64,000 nucleotides of DNA from an uncultured SAR116 cluster alpha proteobacterium (GCA_902543145.1 CACBXG010000002.1:62001-126000), one strand, 5' to 3'. Shown: positions 37,939 through 45,951, numbered from the stretch's first letter. Notes: generated from the letters alone by a model not told the origin. A program made the numbers and translations.

Positions 37939-39045
37939 ATTTCCTAGCTTTGGGACTGCATCACTAACTTTTTCTTTTCTAAATTGTTTGTCTATAGGAA
38001 TTGGTAGTGCGGGAATTTCTTCTCCTAAGTTATTAACAATTTTGTTTGAAAAAATCTCTCTTACTTTGAAGTGATGATCATTAACAGCCTCTTCAATTGA
38101 TTTTACAATTGAACAACAACAATCAGCTTTATTAAAAACTTCAGACCAATAATTTTTATCATTCAAAGCAATTATTTTTCTAATTTCTTTAATAACTATT
38201 TGTTGATTATTCTGCATATTTATAAATTTATTCGGTAATTCTATAGCCTTACAAAACTTATTCCAAAATCTATCCTCTAGTGGCGCTGCAGCAACATATC
38301 CACCATCTCTTGTTTTGTAGATATTGTATCTTGGAGATCCACCAGATAAAACCCCATCACTATTACCTGGCCATTTATTTTTAGAAAATCCAGAACCTAA
38401 ACCCCAAAACATAAAAGGGAAAAGATTATCGGACATAGAAATATCAATATAAGAACCTTCATTATTAAAATCTCGTTTTCTTAATGCCAACAAGATATTA
38501 ATTACAGCTGGATATGATCCACCAGCTATATCGGCTACAAGTGCAGGAGGTACCACAGTATTTTCGCCGTCACCCATACTTACGCTTAACAAACCTGTAT
38601 TACCAATATAATTTAGATCATGACCTGCAACCATACTTTTAGGACCATCTTGACCGTACCCAGTTATAGAGACATAAATTATATTCTTATTAATTTTCTT
38701 TATATTTTCATAATCTAATCCAAGTCTTTTCATTACACCTGGTCTGAATTGTTCAATTAAAATGTCAGCTTCTTTAAGAATGGGTTTCAAGATTTTTAAA
38801 TCACTAGGATCTTTTAAATCCAAGGATAGGCTCTTTTTACCTCTATTAAGCATTGAAAAAGAGGCACTTTGATCACCCCATTTGGGATCAGACAACCTAA
38901 TCTCATCACCTAGATCAGGTTTTTCTATTTTTATTACTTCTGCACCTGTTTCTACTAAAAACAAACTAGCAAGTGGTCCAGGCAAAAGAGTTGAAAAATC
39001 TATTACTTTTATGCCCTCTAAGGATCCTTTTAATGATTCACTCAT
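37918..39045 (-). CDS. CaiB/BaiF CoA-transferase family protein, alpha-methylacyl-CoA racemase-like
   Basis: 375 residues. N-terminal Ile-Lys-Val-Ile-Asp-Phe-Ser-Thr-Leu-Leu-Pro-Gly-Pro, Glu-Val-Ile-Lys-Ile-Glu-Lys-Pro and Leu-Asp-Leu-Lys are class III CoA-transferase marks. Gly-His-Asp-Leu-Asn-Tyr at residues 141-146 is the racemase-type active site, with Asp143 the expected catalytic residue. A racemase would invert the 2-methyl centre of branched acyl-CoAs; a CoA-transferase activity is the alternative. It lies 16 nt after the FAH-family gene on the same strand, forming a pair. Confidence 0.88.
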   Translation of the reverse strand: MSESLKGSLEGIKVIDFSTLLPGPLASLFLVETGAEVIKIEKPDLGDEIRLSDPKWGDQSASFSMLNRGKKSLSLDLKDPSDLKILKPILKEADILIEQFRPGVMKRLGLDYENIKKINKNIIYVSITGYGQDGPKSMVAGHDLNYIGNTGLLSVSMGDGENTVVPPALVADIAGGSYPAVINILLALRKRDFNNEGSYIDISMSDNLFPFMFWGLGSGFSKNKWPGNSDGVLSGGSPRYNIYKTRDGGYVAAAPLEDRFWNKFCKAIELPNKFINMQNNQQIVIKEIRKIIALNDKNYWSEVFNKADCCCSIVKSIEEAVNDHHFKVREIFSNKIVNNLGEEIPALPIPIDKQFRKEKVSDAVPKLGNANDQFL

Positions 39046-39061
39046 GATAAATTCCTTAATT

Positions 39062-40195
39062 TTACAAAAGACCTCTTTGACTTAAATTTTTAATCATAGA
39101 TGCGATACCAAAATCCCATTGTGGACAAGCTGTGGATAAATTTACAAAATTAATAAGCTCTCCTAAATGAGGCTCTGAAATAGTTACTTTATCTCCAATT
39201 TTGTGTGTGAATCCTTCACCCTCAACATCTCTGTCCTCAGTTGGAGCAAATAATGTTCCTAAAAATAGCATAAAACCGTCTGGATATTGGTGGTGTCTTC
39301 CAATAGTTTGATTTACTAAATCTTCTGGATCTCTGCTTATTTCAGACATAGAACTTGATCCATTTAAAATATACCCATCTTCGCCCTCAACTTTTAAAGT
39401 TATGTGAGCTGATTTCATATCATCTATTGAATAGGTTTCATCAAAAACTCTTATAAAGGGTCCAATTGAACATGAAGCATTATTATCTTTAGCTTTGCCC
39501 AAAAGGAGAGCCGAGCGCCCCTCAACATCTCTTAAATTCACATCATTACCAAGAGTTGCGCCTTTGATTATTCCTTTGCTATTAACAGCTAAAACAATTT
39601 CTGGCTCTGGATTGTTCCAATTTGAAATAGGATTTAGACCAACTTCTGTACCATAGCCAACTGATGATAAAGTCTGAGCCTTAGTAAAAACTTCAGCGTC
39701 TTTTCCTATTCCAACTTCTAAATATTGTGACCATAAACCTTCTTTGATAAGTGCACTTTTAACTTCAAGTGCTTTATCGGATCCAGGAATAATATTTTGC
39801 AGACTATCACCAATCAATCCACCTATATGATTTCTTAGACTTTCTGCTTTCTTAGGATCACCTGCTGCTCTTTCTTCAATTACCCTCTCAACCATTGATT
39901 TTGCAAATGTTACACCGCATGCTTTAATTGCTTGAAAATCACATGGAGCAAGTAGGCAATATTCAGATTTTTTCTTAAGACTTGATACAAATAATTCTTC
40001 AAGTGAAAGTAATTTTATCCGTTGAACGTTACTTAAATAATTTTTTACATCCTCTAGTTCAAGCAAGTCTCTTACTGTAGGGATCTCTTTTGATGTTATG
40101 TCATATACATCCCCATCTTTTATTATAATTAAACATGGGCCACCTTTAGAATTGTCCCATATTCTTCCAATAAAACATCCCTTTGAATAATTCAT
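39062..40195 (-). CDS. Fumarylacetoacetate hydrolase family protein
   Basis: 377 residues. The C-terminal FAH domain carries Glu-Val-Gly-Ile-Gly-Lys-Asp-Ala-Glu-Val, Asn-Pro-Glu-Pro-Glu-Ile-Val-Leu-Ala-Val and Gly-Asn-Asp-Val-Asn-Leu-Arg-Asp-Val-Glu-Gly-Arg, with the metal-binding acidic residues in Pro-Glu-Pro-Glu. An N-terminal domain of about 90 residues sets it apart from the short FahD type. Likely a hydrolase or dehydratase of a 2-keto acid in sugar-acid or aromatic catabolism. The AGGGAGAG ribosome site lies 5 nt before the ATG. First gene of the minus-strand pair with the racemase-like gene. Confidence 0.85.
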   Translation of the reverse strand: MNYSKGCFIGRIWDNSKGGPCLIIIKDGDVYDITSKEIPTVRDLLELEDVKNYLSNVQRIKLLSLEELFVSSLKKKSEYCLLAPCDFQAIKACGVTFAKSMVERVIEERAAGDPKKAESLRNHIGGLIGDSLQNIIPGSDKALEVKSALIKEGLWSQYLEVGIGKDAEVFTKAQTLSSVGYGTEVGLNPISNWNNPEPEIVLAVNSKGIIKGATLGNDVNLRDVEGRSALLLGKAKDNNASCSIGPFIRVFDETYSIDDMKSAHITLKVEGEDGYILNGSSSMSEISRDPEDLVNQTIGRHHQYPDGFMLFLGTLFAPTEDRDVEGEGFTHKIGDKVTISEPHLGELINFVNLSTACPQWDFGIASMIKNLSQRGLL

Positions 40196-40297
40196 TCAAC
40201 TCTCCCTAAAAACTCATGTTGATAATATAAATGAAAATTTGAATATTTAAATTTAATTATATAATGTTTAATTTTATTTACTTTATGAGGTGTTGTA

Positions 40298-40675
40298 ATG
40301 AGTGCTTTTTTTGAATTGAGAATTTATCAAATTGCCCCTGGAAAAATGAATGAATGGGTTTCATTTATGGAAAAAACTATAATGCCCTTTCAAGTCGAAA
40401 AAGGTATGGTTATACATGGTAGCTTTGTTATGGATAGCTCTGATCAATTTGCTTTGGAAAATGGTGAACGTGTAATGAATTCAGAAACAAAGGGTAATAC
40501 CTATGTTTGGATAAGAAGATTTGAAAATCAGGAAGAAAAAGTTAGATTATATAAAGAAGTTTGTGAAAGTAAGGAGTGGATTGAAAACATAGCCCCAACT
40601 GTTGCTAAATATGTAGATAGAAACTCAATATTAGTTCATAATCTTAGTTCAACCCCTCTTTCTGTAATGAAATAA
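40298..40675 (+). CDS. NIPSNAP family protein
   Basis: 125 residues. The ferredoxin-like NIPSNAP domain begins Phe-Phe-Glu-Leu-Arg-Ile-Tyr-Gln-Ile-Ala-Pro-Gly-Lys-Met and contains Tyr-Val-Trp-Ile-Arg-Arg-Phe-Glu. The family is related to dimeric alpha-beta barrels and its bacterial role is not established; it often sits in catabolic operons. GAGGTG lies 7 nt before the ATG. A GST gene follows 12 nt later, so the two are co-transcribed, divergent from the FAH-family gene. Confidence 0.85.
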   Translation: MSAFFELRIYQIAPGKMNEWVSFMEKTIMPFQVEKGMVIHGSFVMDSSDQFALENGERVMNSETKGNTYVWIRRFENQEEKVRLYKEVCESKEWIENIAPTVAKYVDRNSILVHNLSSTPLSVMK

Positions 40676-40687
40676 AGAGGATAAATT

Positions 40688-41305
40688 TTGATACAATTAT
40701 ATGGAAGAAGAAATTCTATAAATGTGCAAAAGGTTTCATGGGCTCTCTGCGAATTAAATCTTGAATTTAAATGGCATGATGAGCATGGAAAATTTGGGAA
40801 AGTTGACGTAGAAAATTACGAGAAAATAAATCCTCAACTTATTGTCCCAACTTTAGATCACAAAGGATCTATTATTAAGCAATCAAACGCAATTGTAAGA
40901 TACTTATATAGAAAATATACGGACGTATATGAAATTTCTAAAGACGAAGATATTGCAATTGCTGAGTCATGGATGGAATTTCAAACAACTGATTTGCAAC
41001 TAAATATGACACCGATATTTTGGGGATTAGTAAGAAATCCACCAGAGGATCGTGATCAAGAACTGATTAATAAAAATATTATTTTATTAAATGAAAAGTT
41101 TGAAATTTTTGATAAATTTTTAGAAGGTCATGAATATATTTTAAATAATCAATTTGGTATGTCAGATATTATAATGGGCGCTGCTTCTTATAGATACCTT
41201 TCTTTACCTATTGAACGCCCAAATCTTTTAAACTTAAAAAGTTGGTACGATAAAATAAGTAACCGTGATTGTTTTAAAAAAAATATTCTTGGTACTTTTG
41301 GATAA
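40688..41305 (+). CDS. Glutathione S-transferase family protein
   Basis: 205 residues starting at TTG 40688, with AGAGGA 6 nt upstream. The thioredoxin-like N-terminal domain shows Leu-Tyr-Gly-Arg-Arg-Asn-Ser-Ile-Asn-Val-Gln-Lys (Ser/Asn at the usual catalytic place), Val-Pro-Thr-Leu-Asp and the glutathione-binding Gln-Ser-Asn-Ala-Ile. The helical C-terminal domain ends with a typical Ser-Asp-Ile segment. Subfamily resembles GstA-like beta/theta types. Likely detoxification or a glutathione-dependent step beside the neighbouring catabolic genes. Confidence 0.9.
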   Translation: MIQLYGRRNSINVQKVSWALCELNLEFKWHDEHGKFGKVDVENYEKINPQLIVPTLDHKGSIIKQSNAIVRYLYRKYTDVYEISKDEDIAIAESWMEFQTTDLQLNMTPIFWGLVRNPPEDRDQELINKNIILLNEKFEIFDKFLEGHEYILNNQFGMSDIIMGAASYRYLSLPIERPNLLNLKSWYDKISNRDCFKKNILGTFG

Positions 41306-41319
41306 AATTATATTCATAT

Positions 41320-41823
41320 ATGTCTAAATTAATTTTAATTCGTCATGCTAAATCTGATTGGAGTGGTAATGTTAATGATCTTCAAAGGGGTTTGAATAAA
41401 AGAGGTTATAATTCTTGTAGAGTTATTTCTAAGGAACTAAAAAAAAGAATAAATAAACCAGATTTGTTTTTAATCTCACCTGCATTTAGAGCAAAATTAA
41501 CTTACGAAAATATCTTTTTAAATTGGGATGATAATGATAATAATTTATTCGTTGAAGAAGATTTATATCACGCATCAATAGAACAGATTAAAAAAAAATT
41601 AACTTCTAAAGTGGTTGGATTTAGTACAGTGGTTATAATAGGTCATAATCCCATTTTAAATTTATTAATGTATGAACTAACAACTAAAGGTCATAATAAA
41701 TTACCAACTAATTTAGTTACTTGTGGTGTTGTTATGATAGAATATTCTGAAAATAATTTTAAAACACCACATTTTACAAACGGTGAAGTTGTCGATTATT
41801 TTTTTCCTAGAATGTATATGTAA
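41320..41823 (+). CDS. SixA-type histidine phosphatase
   Basis: 167 residues. The catalytic Arg-His-Ala-Lys-Ser-Asp-Trp motif lies near the N-terminus and the second His in Val-Ile-Ile-Gly-His-Asn-Pro. This short histidine phosphatase branch removes phosphate from phosphohistidine in signalling proteins or from small molecules. It lies 14 nt after the GST gene and may belong to that operon. Target unknown. Confidence 0.87.
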   Translation: MSKLILIRHAKSDWSGNVNDLQRGLNKRGYNSCRVISKELKKRINKPDLFLISPAFRAKLTYENIFLNWDDNDNNLFVEEDLYHASIEQIKKKLTSKVVGFSTVVIIGHNPILNLLMYELTTKGHNKLPTNLVTCGVVMIEYSENNFKTPHFTNGEVVDYFFPRMYM

Positions 41824-41839
41824 AATTTTAAACCTTGAT

Positions 41840-41883
41840 TTGTAATAAAATTTTAATATTATTGTAATAAATTTGTAATAATT
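41840..41883 (+). repeat. Four tandem 11-bp direct repeats (TTGTAATAAWW)
   Basis: Units: TTGTAATAAAA (41840), TTTTAATATTA (41851), TTGTAATAAAT (41862), TTGTAATAATT (41873). Unit 2 is degenerate; units 1, 3 and 4 share TTGTAATAA exactly. The 11-bp register puts all on one DNA face and equals the period of PhoB/OmpR-type response regulator sites (7-bp half-site plus 4). The array ends just before the ribosome site of the gene at 41896. A fifth exact copy of unit 4 lies at 42401, before the next gene. Function unproven. Confidence 0.6.
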
Positions 41884-41895
41884 AGGAAATTTATA

Positions 41896-42369
41896 ATGAT
41901 TCTTAGGTTTTTTTTCCCTTTTTTTATATTTATGAGTTTTAATTTTGTATCCCTAGCAGCATTACCAACTAACGACAATTTTAATAAATCAAGAAAAGTT
42001 AATTTTGTTGAAAATGTAAAATCAGCAAAAGAAAAATTAATATTAAAAGATTATGATAGTGTTATAAATCTTCTTTCTATTAATATTAAAAGTAGAAATA
42101 TACCTGATAGTTACCTGGTAGAAAGTTTAATTAATAGAGGCAATGCATACTTCTTTACTAAAAATTATGATTCTGCAAAAGCAGACTATTTAAGTTGCTT
42201 GGATATAGAGTTATGCCAGAGAGCTGATATAAATCTCATTTTGGGTAAATTAGAGGTGAAGCTAGGTAATAATGAAATTGCAGCTTCTTACTTTAAAAAT
42301 GCTATATTACTATCAAAAAATAACTTTAAAGTACTTTATGAAGCACTCAGTTTCTTTAAAAATCCTTAA
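41896..42369 (+). CDS. Small secreted TPR-like protein
   Basis: 157 residues. A very hydrophobic signal peptide (Phe-rich, cleavage likely near Leu-Ala-Ala at 22). The mature part is helical, with about three tetratricopeptide-like repeats: Lys-Asp-Tyr-Asp-Ser-Val-Ile, Ile-Asn-Arg-Gly-Asn-Ala-Tyr-Phe-Phe-Thr-Lys-Asn-Tyr-Asp-Ser-Ala-Lys, and Gly-Asn-Asn-Glu-Ile-Ala-Ala-Ser-Tyr-Phe-Lys. Likely a periplasmic protein-protein interaction scaffold. The ribosome site AGGAAA touches the end of the 11-bp repeat array. No specific function recognised. Confidence 0.72.
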   Translation: MILRFFFPFFIFMSFNFVSLAALPTNDNFNKSRKVNFVENVKSAKEKLILKDYDSVINLLSINIKSRNIPDSYLVESLINRGNAYFFTKNYDSAKADYLSCLDIELCQRADINLILGKLEVKLGNNEIAASYFKNAILLSKNNFKVLYEALSFFKNP

Positions 42370-42459
42370 TTAATAATTTTGAAACAAAAATCCAAATAAT
42401 TTGTAATAATTTAATGAAAGAATTTTTGCAATTATAAATTAATATAAGTTTTATTTTTT

Positions 42460-42801
42460 GTGTTTTTTTCATATCAAAATGACAATAGAAGTAGTCCTAA
42501 ACCAAAAAAGAGTTGGCATTTTCGAAAACGTGGTCAACAAAACTATAAAAAGAAAAAAGTTGAAAGAAGAAACACCTCAGATCTTATAAATAAAATGATC
42601 AAATACGAATTTGAAAAAGATGAGTACCAAAGAATTCAAAAAATTAAGAATATAAATAAAATCGACAATAATGATTTTAAAAAAAGAAATGGTAGCGCTA
42701 AAACACTTAGGCAAAGACACCTGAAAAGGAAAACTTTTAAAAAACCTGTTGGAAAATCAGGGTGGGCCGTTTTTCATGGGCCTGTTTTAATAAAAATATG
42801 A
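42460..42801 (+). CDS. Hypothetical very basic protein
   Basis: 113 codons from GTG 42460, no clear ribosome site. The product is rich in Lys, Arg, Asn and Gln, with clusters such as Lys-Lys-Lys-Lys-Val-Glu-Arg-Arg and Arg-Gln-Arg-His-Leu-Lys-Arg-Lys-Thr. No membrane segment or signal. Composition suggests nucleic-acid binding. I do not recognise a family; codon use looks like the neighbours and the frame is free of stops, so it is probably real. The start codon is uncertain. Confidence 0.5.
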   Translation: MFFSYQNDNRSSPKPKKSWHFRKRGQQNYKKKKVERRNTSDLINKMIKYEFEKDEYQRIQKIKNINKIDNNDFKKRNGSAKTLRQRHLKRKTFKKPVGKSGWAVFHGPVLIKI

Positions 42802-42877
42802 TATTATTTATTTTCTTCTAATTTTATATTAGATTATTTACAAGACAATTTTGATTAAATTGGAGGTAAGGACTTCA

Positions 42878-43762
42878 ATGAAAGTTGGTTTCATTGGTTT
42901 AGGTAACATGGGCAAACCACTTGCTGATAGATTGCTTGTAAATAATGAACTTTTTGTTTATGATCTCGATCAAAAAAAATTAGAGTATTTTACAAACAAA
43001 GGAGCAATATCATGCTCTACCCCCTCAGAATTAGCTTCAACCACATCTAGAATTTTTTTATGTTTGCCCACAAGTGCAATCGTAGACAAAGTTATTAATG
43101 GAGAAAATGGATTAATTAAATCAGCAACAAAAGGTTCTTACATAATTGATATGACCACAGGGGAACCTGAAACCACAAGGAGAATAGCTAAAATACTTAA
43201 AGAAAAAGAGATTAATTTTATAGATGCTCCAGTTAGTGGAGGTCCAAAAGGGGCTCATCAAGGAAATATAGCTATAATGGTAGGTGGGACAGAAAGCCAA
43301 TTCGCAAAAATAAAACCCATAATGGATGATATAAGTTCAAATATTTTCTATGCTGGCAAAATAGGATCAGGACACTCTATTAAAGCTGGCAACAATTTAC
43401 TTAATTTAATTTGTAGGATGGCAACTTTTGAGGTTGTCTCACTTCTTGTTAAGGATGGTGTTGATTCAAATAAAGCAGTTGAAATTATTCAAAAAAGTTC
43501 TGGTAGAAACTATGCCACTGAAATCACACTCCCTGATAATATTTTATCTGGTAAAATGTTTCAGGGTTTTAGCACTGGTTTAATGAAGAAGGATGCAAGT
43601 GTAGCAACTAAAATAGCTTATGCAAATAAAATTGAAATTCCTTTAGGAAAATTATCTCAGGAATTGTTAAATAGGACTATTGACGAGTTTGGAGAAGATG
43701 CTGATATGAGCAATGTCGCTCTTACTTATGAAAAATTAACTGGTACAAAAATCAGACCTTAA
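42878..43762 (+). CDS. NAD(P)-dependent beta-hydroxyacid dehydrogenase, 3-hydroxyisobutyrate dehydrogenase family
   Basis: 294 residues from ATG 42878, chosen because the dinucleotide motif Val-Gly-Phe-Ile-Gly-Leu-Gly-Asn-Met-Gly starts at residue 3 and AAGGA lies 5 nt upstream; the frame extends 27 nt further back. Substrate motif Asp-Ala-Pro-Val-Ser-Gly-Gly-Pro-Lys-Gly-Ala and catalytic Lys in Lys-Ala-Gly-Asn-Asn-Leu are intact. It oxidises a 3-hydroxy acid (3-hydroxyisobutyrate, tartronate semialdehyde or a related compound). It converges on the glycosyltransferase gene with a 6-nt gap. Confidence 0.9.
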   Translation: MKVGFIGLGNMGKPLADRLLVNNELFVYDLDQKKLEYFTNKGAISCSTPSELASTTSRIFLCLPTSAIVDKVINGENGLIKSATKGSYIIDMTTGEPETTRRIAKILKEKEINFIDAPVSGGPKGAHQGNIAIMVGGTESQFAKIKPIMDDISSNIFYAGKIGSGHSIKAGNNLLNLICRMATFEVVSLLVKDGVDSNKAVEIIQKSSGRNYATEITLPDNILSGKMFQGFSTGLMKKDASVATKIAYANKIEIPLGKLSQELLNRTIDEFGEDADMSNVALTYEKLTGTKIRP

Positions 43763-43768
43763 AAAACT

Positions 43769-45154
43769 CTAATTAAACAACACCAATCCATGAATTAAAG
43801 TCCATAAAAAAAGTGACAGCATAACAGCAGCTGAACCGTAGTCCTTAGCTCTTTTAGACAACCCATGATATTCAAACGATATTCTATCAACAGCTGCTTC
43901 AACGCTAGAATTTAATAGTTCTATAATTAAAACGAGAGAAGTTGCAAAAGTCATGAATATTATTTCAATAGCACTAACTTCTGTAATAATTATTACAGAT
44001 AAGGAAATTATTACTAAAAACATTTCTTGCCTAAAAGCGCTTTCTTCTCGGAGAGCAAAAATTAAACCTGACCATGAGTTTTTAGCCGCATGAAGTGCTC
44101 TTGTAATTCCAGTATTACCCTTATGAGGATTGTCTTCAATGTTGTATGTAGTGTCTTTGTCTCTTATGCTAACAAGATAAGACTCAAATGTTTTACTTGT
44201 TGATTCCCATGAAAATTTTTTAGCGTATTCTCTTGGCACTTTCCTTGGTATCAACAAAGCCTTCTTACATGCTTCTTTTAAGTTAGAATTTAGAATACCT
44301 GCATTCGAATTACCAATAACATCTAAAGGACCACTTACTGGGAAAGCAGCAACAGGAAGACCACAAGCCATAGCCTCTAATAATACAAGGCCAAATGTGT
44401 CCGTTTTACTCGGAAAGACAAATACATCTGCTTTGTTATAGTAATATTCTAACTCTTCTTTACTCTTAGCTCCATGAAAAATTACCTTAGGGTATTTTTT
44501 CTTTAATTCTTTAAATGCGGGTCCATCTCCTACAACCCATTTTTCATATGACAGGTCTATTTTTAAAAATTCTTCTAAATTTTTTTCTACAGCTACCCTT
44601 CCTACATTTAACAAAATTGGATTTTTATTTTTTCTTCTTCCTTTTTTTGGTTTAAAAATATCTAAATCTACACCTCTTGACCATATTTCAGGATTCCCAA
44701 TTTTGTATTTTATCAAGTCTTTTTTAACTTCTTCAGTTGGCACCATTACCAGTTCAGATCTATTGTGAAACCATCTTAAGAATGAATAAGTGATTTTAAG
44801 TGGAAGTTTTGTTCTTGCATAAACATACTCAGGGAACCTAGTGTGATAAGCTGAAGTATAAGCCAAACCATTTCTACTAGCATATCCACGTGCTGCAAGG
44901 CCTAAAGGACCTTCAGTTGAAATATGAAGACAATCAGGATTAAAATCTCTGATCATAGATGAAACTTTTGCACCTGGAAAAAGAGATAATTTTATTTCAG
45001 GATAAGTTGGGCACGGTATTGTTAAAAAACCTTCTGGAGTAATCAGCTTTACCTCATGACCTAATTTTTTTAATTGCTTGGATGTTTCATCTAGAGTTCT
45101 TACTACTCCATTGACTTGAGGATACCACGCATCTGTTACTATTAAAATTTTCAT
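43769..45154 (-). CDS. Fusion: GT4 glycosyltransferase plus DgkA-type diacylglycerol kinase
   Basis: 461 residues in one unbroken frame. Residues 1 to about 335 are a GT-B glycosyltransferase (GT4, MgtA/Agt-like): Asp-Ala-Trp-Tyr-Pro-Gln-Val-Asn-Gly-Val-Val-Arg-Thr, Asn-Val-Gly-Arg-Val-Ala-Val-Glu-Lys-Asn and Thr-Asp-Thr-Phe-Gly-Leu-Val-Leu-Leu-Glu-Ala. Residues 344-461 (43772-44125) align end to end with E. coli DgkA: at a constant offset of 343 the catalytic positions Glu28, Glu69, Asn72, Glu76, Asp80, Lys94 and Asp95 are all kept, with three membrane helices. The ATG overlaps the stop of the PlcP-type gene by 4 nt. Predicted: makes glycosyl-diacylglycerol and also phosphorylates diacylglycerol to phosphatidate. 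Confidence 0.9.
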   Translation of the reverse strand: MKILIVTDAWYPQVNGVVRTLDETSKQLKKLGHEVKLITPEGFLTIPCPTYPEIKLSLFPGAKVSSMIRDFNPDCLHISTEGPLGLAARGYASRNGLAYTSAYHTRFPEYVYARTKLPLKITYSFLRWFHNRSELVMVPTEEVKKDLIKYKIGNPEIWSRGVDLDIFKPKKGRRKNKNPILLNVGRVAVEKNLEEFLKIDLSYEKWVVGDGPAFKELKKKYPKVIFHGAKSKEELEYYYNKADVFVFPSKTDTFGLVLLEAMACGLPVAAFPVSGPLDVIGNSNAGILNSNLKEACKKALLIPRKVPREYAKKFSWESTSKTFESYLVSIRDKDTTYNIEDNPHKGNTGITRALHAAKNSWSGLIFALREESAFRQEMFLVIISLSVIIITEVSAIEIIFMTFATSLVLIIELLNSSVEAAVDRISFEYHGLSKRAKDYGSAAVMLSLFLWTLIHGLVLFN

Positions 45155-45951
45155 GCTATTTTTTTTGTTACGGTTAAATCTTTATTATTTACATTATTGT
45201 GGTCTAGTAGAGCCCAATTAATAATTTCCAGCTCTCCATTCTGATGTTCTACAAGAGCAGTAAGAGATTCAACCCAATCACCATCATTAGCATAAATTTT
45301 ATTATTAATTTTTTTCAATTCTGACTTATGAATGTGCCCACAAACAACACCATCACAGCCACGTCTAGATGCCTCTCTAACCATAAGAGTTTCAAAAGCG
45401 TTAATAAATGACACAGCCTTTTTTACTTTTAATTTTAAAAATTGTGATAGCGACCAATATGGTAAGTTAAGCATATGTCTTATTCTGTTAAACCATTTGT
45501 TTAACCAGAGGAGAAAGGTATATGCAGAGTCTCCTATGTAAGCTAACCATCTAGCATGTTGCATTACTTCATCAAAAAGGTCTCCGTGTATTACCCACAA
45601 TTTTTCATTCCTAGCAGTTTTATGAAAAGCTTCATTTTTTATCTTAATATCACCAAATGTAATACCTAGAAAAGTTCTTGCCCCTTCATCGTGATTACCT
45701 GGAATAAATGTAATTTTTGTACCTTTTCTCGCTTTTCTTAGTATTTTTTGAATTACATCATTATGAGATTGAGGCCAATACCACTTTTTAGTTAAGCTCC
45801 ACCCATCAATAATATCCCCAACTAAATATAAATAATTACTTTCATTATATCTTAAAAATTCGAGAAGATGTTCAGCTTGCGAGCCTGTTGACCCTAAATG
45901 AATATCGGAGATCCAAATAGCTCTATAGTTTTTGTTTTTGTGTTTAACCAT
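45151..45951 (-). CDS. plcP: PlcP-type metallophosphoesterase (phospholipase C for lipid remodelling)
   Basis: 266 residues, calcineurin-like phosphoesterase. Metal ligands: Asp16 and His18 (Ser-Asp-Ile-His-Leu-Gly), Asp46 (Gly-Asp-Ile-Ile-Asp-Gly), Asn86-His87-Asp88, His122-Gly-Asp124, and His206-Ile-His208. Trp-Tyr-Trp-Pro-Gln-Ser-His-Asn-Asp and Gly-Asp-Trp-Val-Glu-Ser are typical of the branch that databases often label LpxH-like but which includes PlcP of rhizobia and marine bacteria. PlcP cleaves membrane phospholipids to diacylglycerol under phosphorus limitation. Immediate coupling to a diacylglycerol-type glycosyltransferase and the nearby phn genes support PlcP over LpxH. A true LpxH role in lipid A is the alternative. 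Confidence 0.85.
   Translation of the reverse strand: MVKHKNKNYRAIWISDIHLGSTGSQAEHLLEFLRYNESNYLYLVGDIIDGWSLTKKWYWPQSHNDVIQKILRKARKGTKITFIPGNHDEGARTFLGITFGDIKIKNEAFHKTARNEKLWVIHGDLFDEVMQHARWLAYIGDSAYTFLLWLNKWFNRIRHMLNLPYWSLSQFLKLKVKKAVSFINAFETLMVREASRRGCDGVVCGHIHKSELKKINNKIYANDGDWVESLTALVEHQNGELEIINWALLDHNNVNNKDLTVTKKIA

Noticed and set aside
42460-42801. Assigning the basic protein to DUF4167 (a common alphaproteobacterial basic protein)
   Set aside because: The conserved DUF4167 segments are not present; only the composition is similar.
45151-45951. Reading the metallophosphoesterase as LpxH of lipid A synthesis
   Set aside because: Its motifs (Trp-Tyr-Trp-Pro-Gln, Gly-Asp-Trp-Val-Glu-Ser), length and coupling to a glycosyltransferase fit PlcP better; kept as an alternative in the entry.
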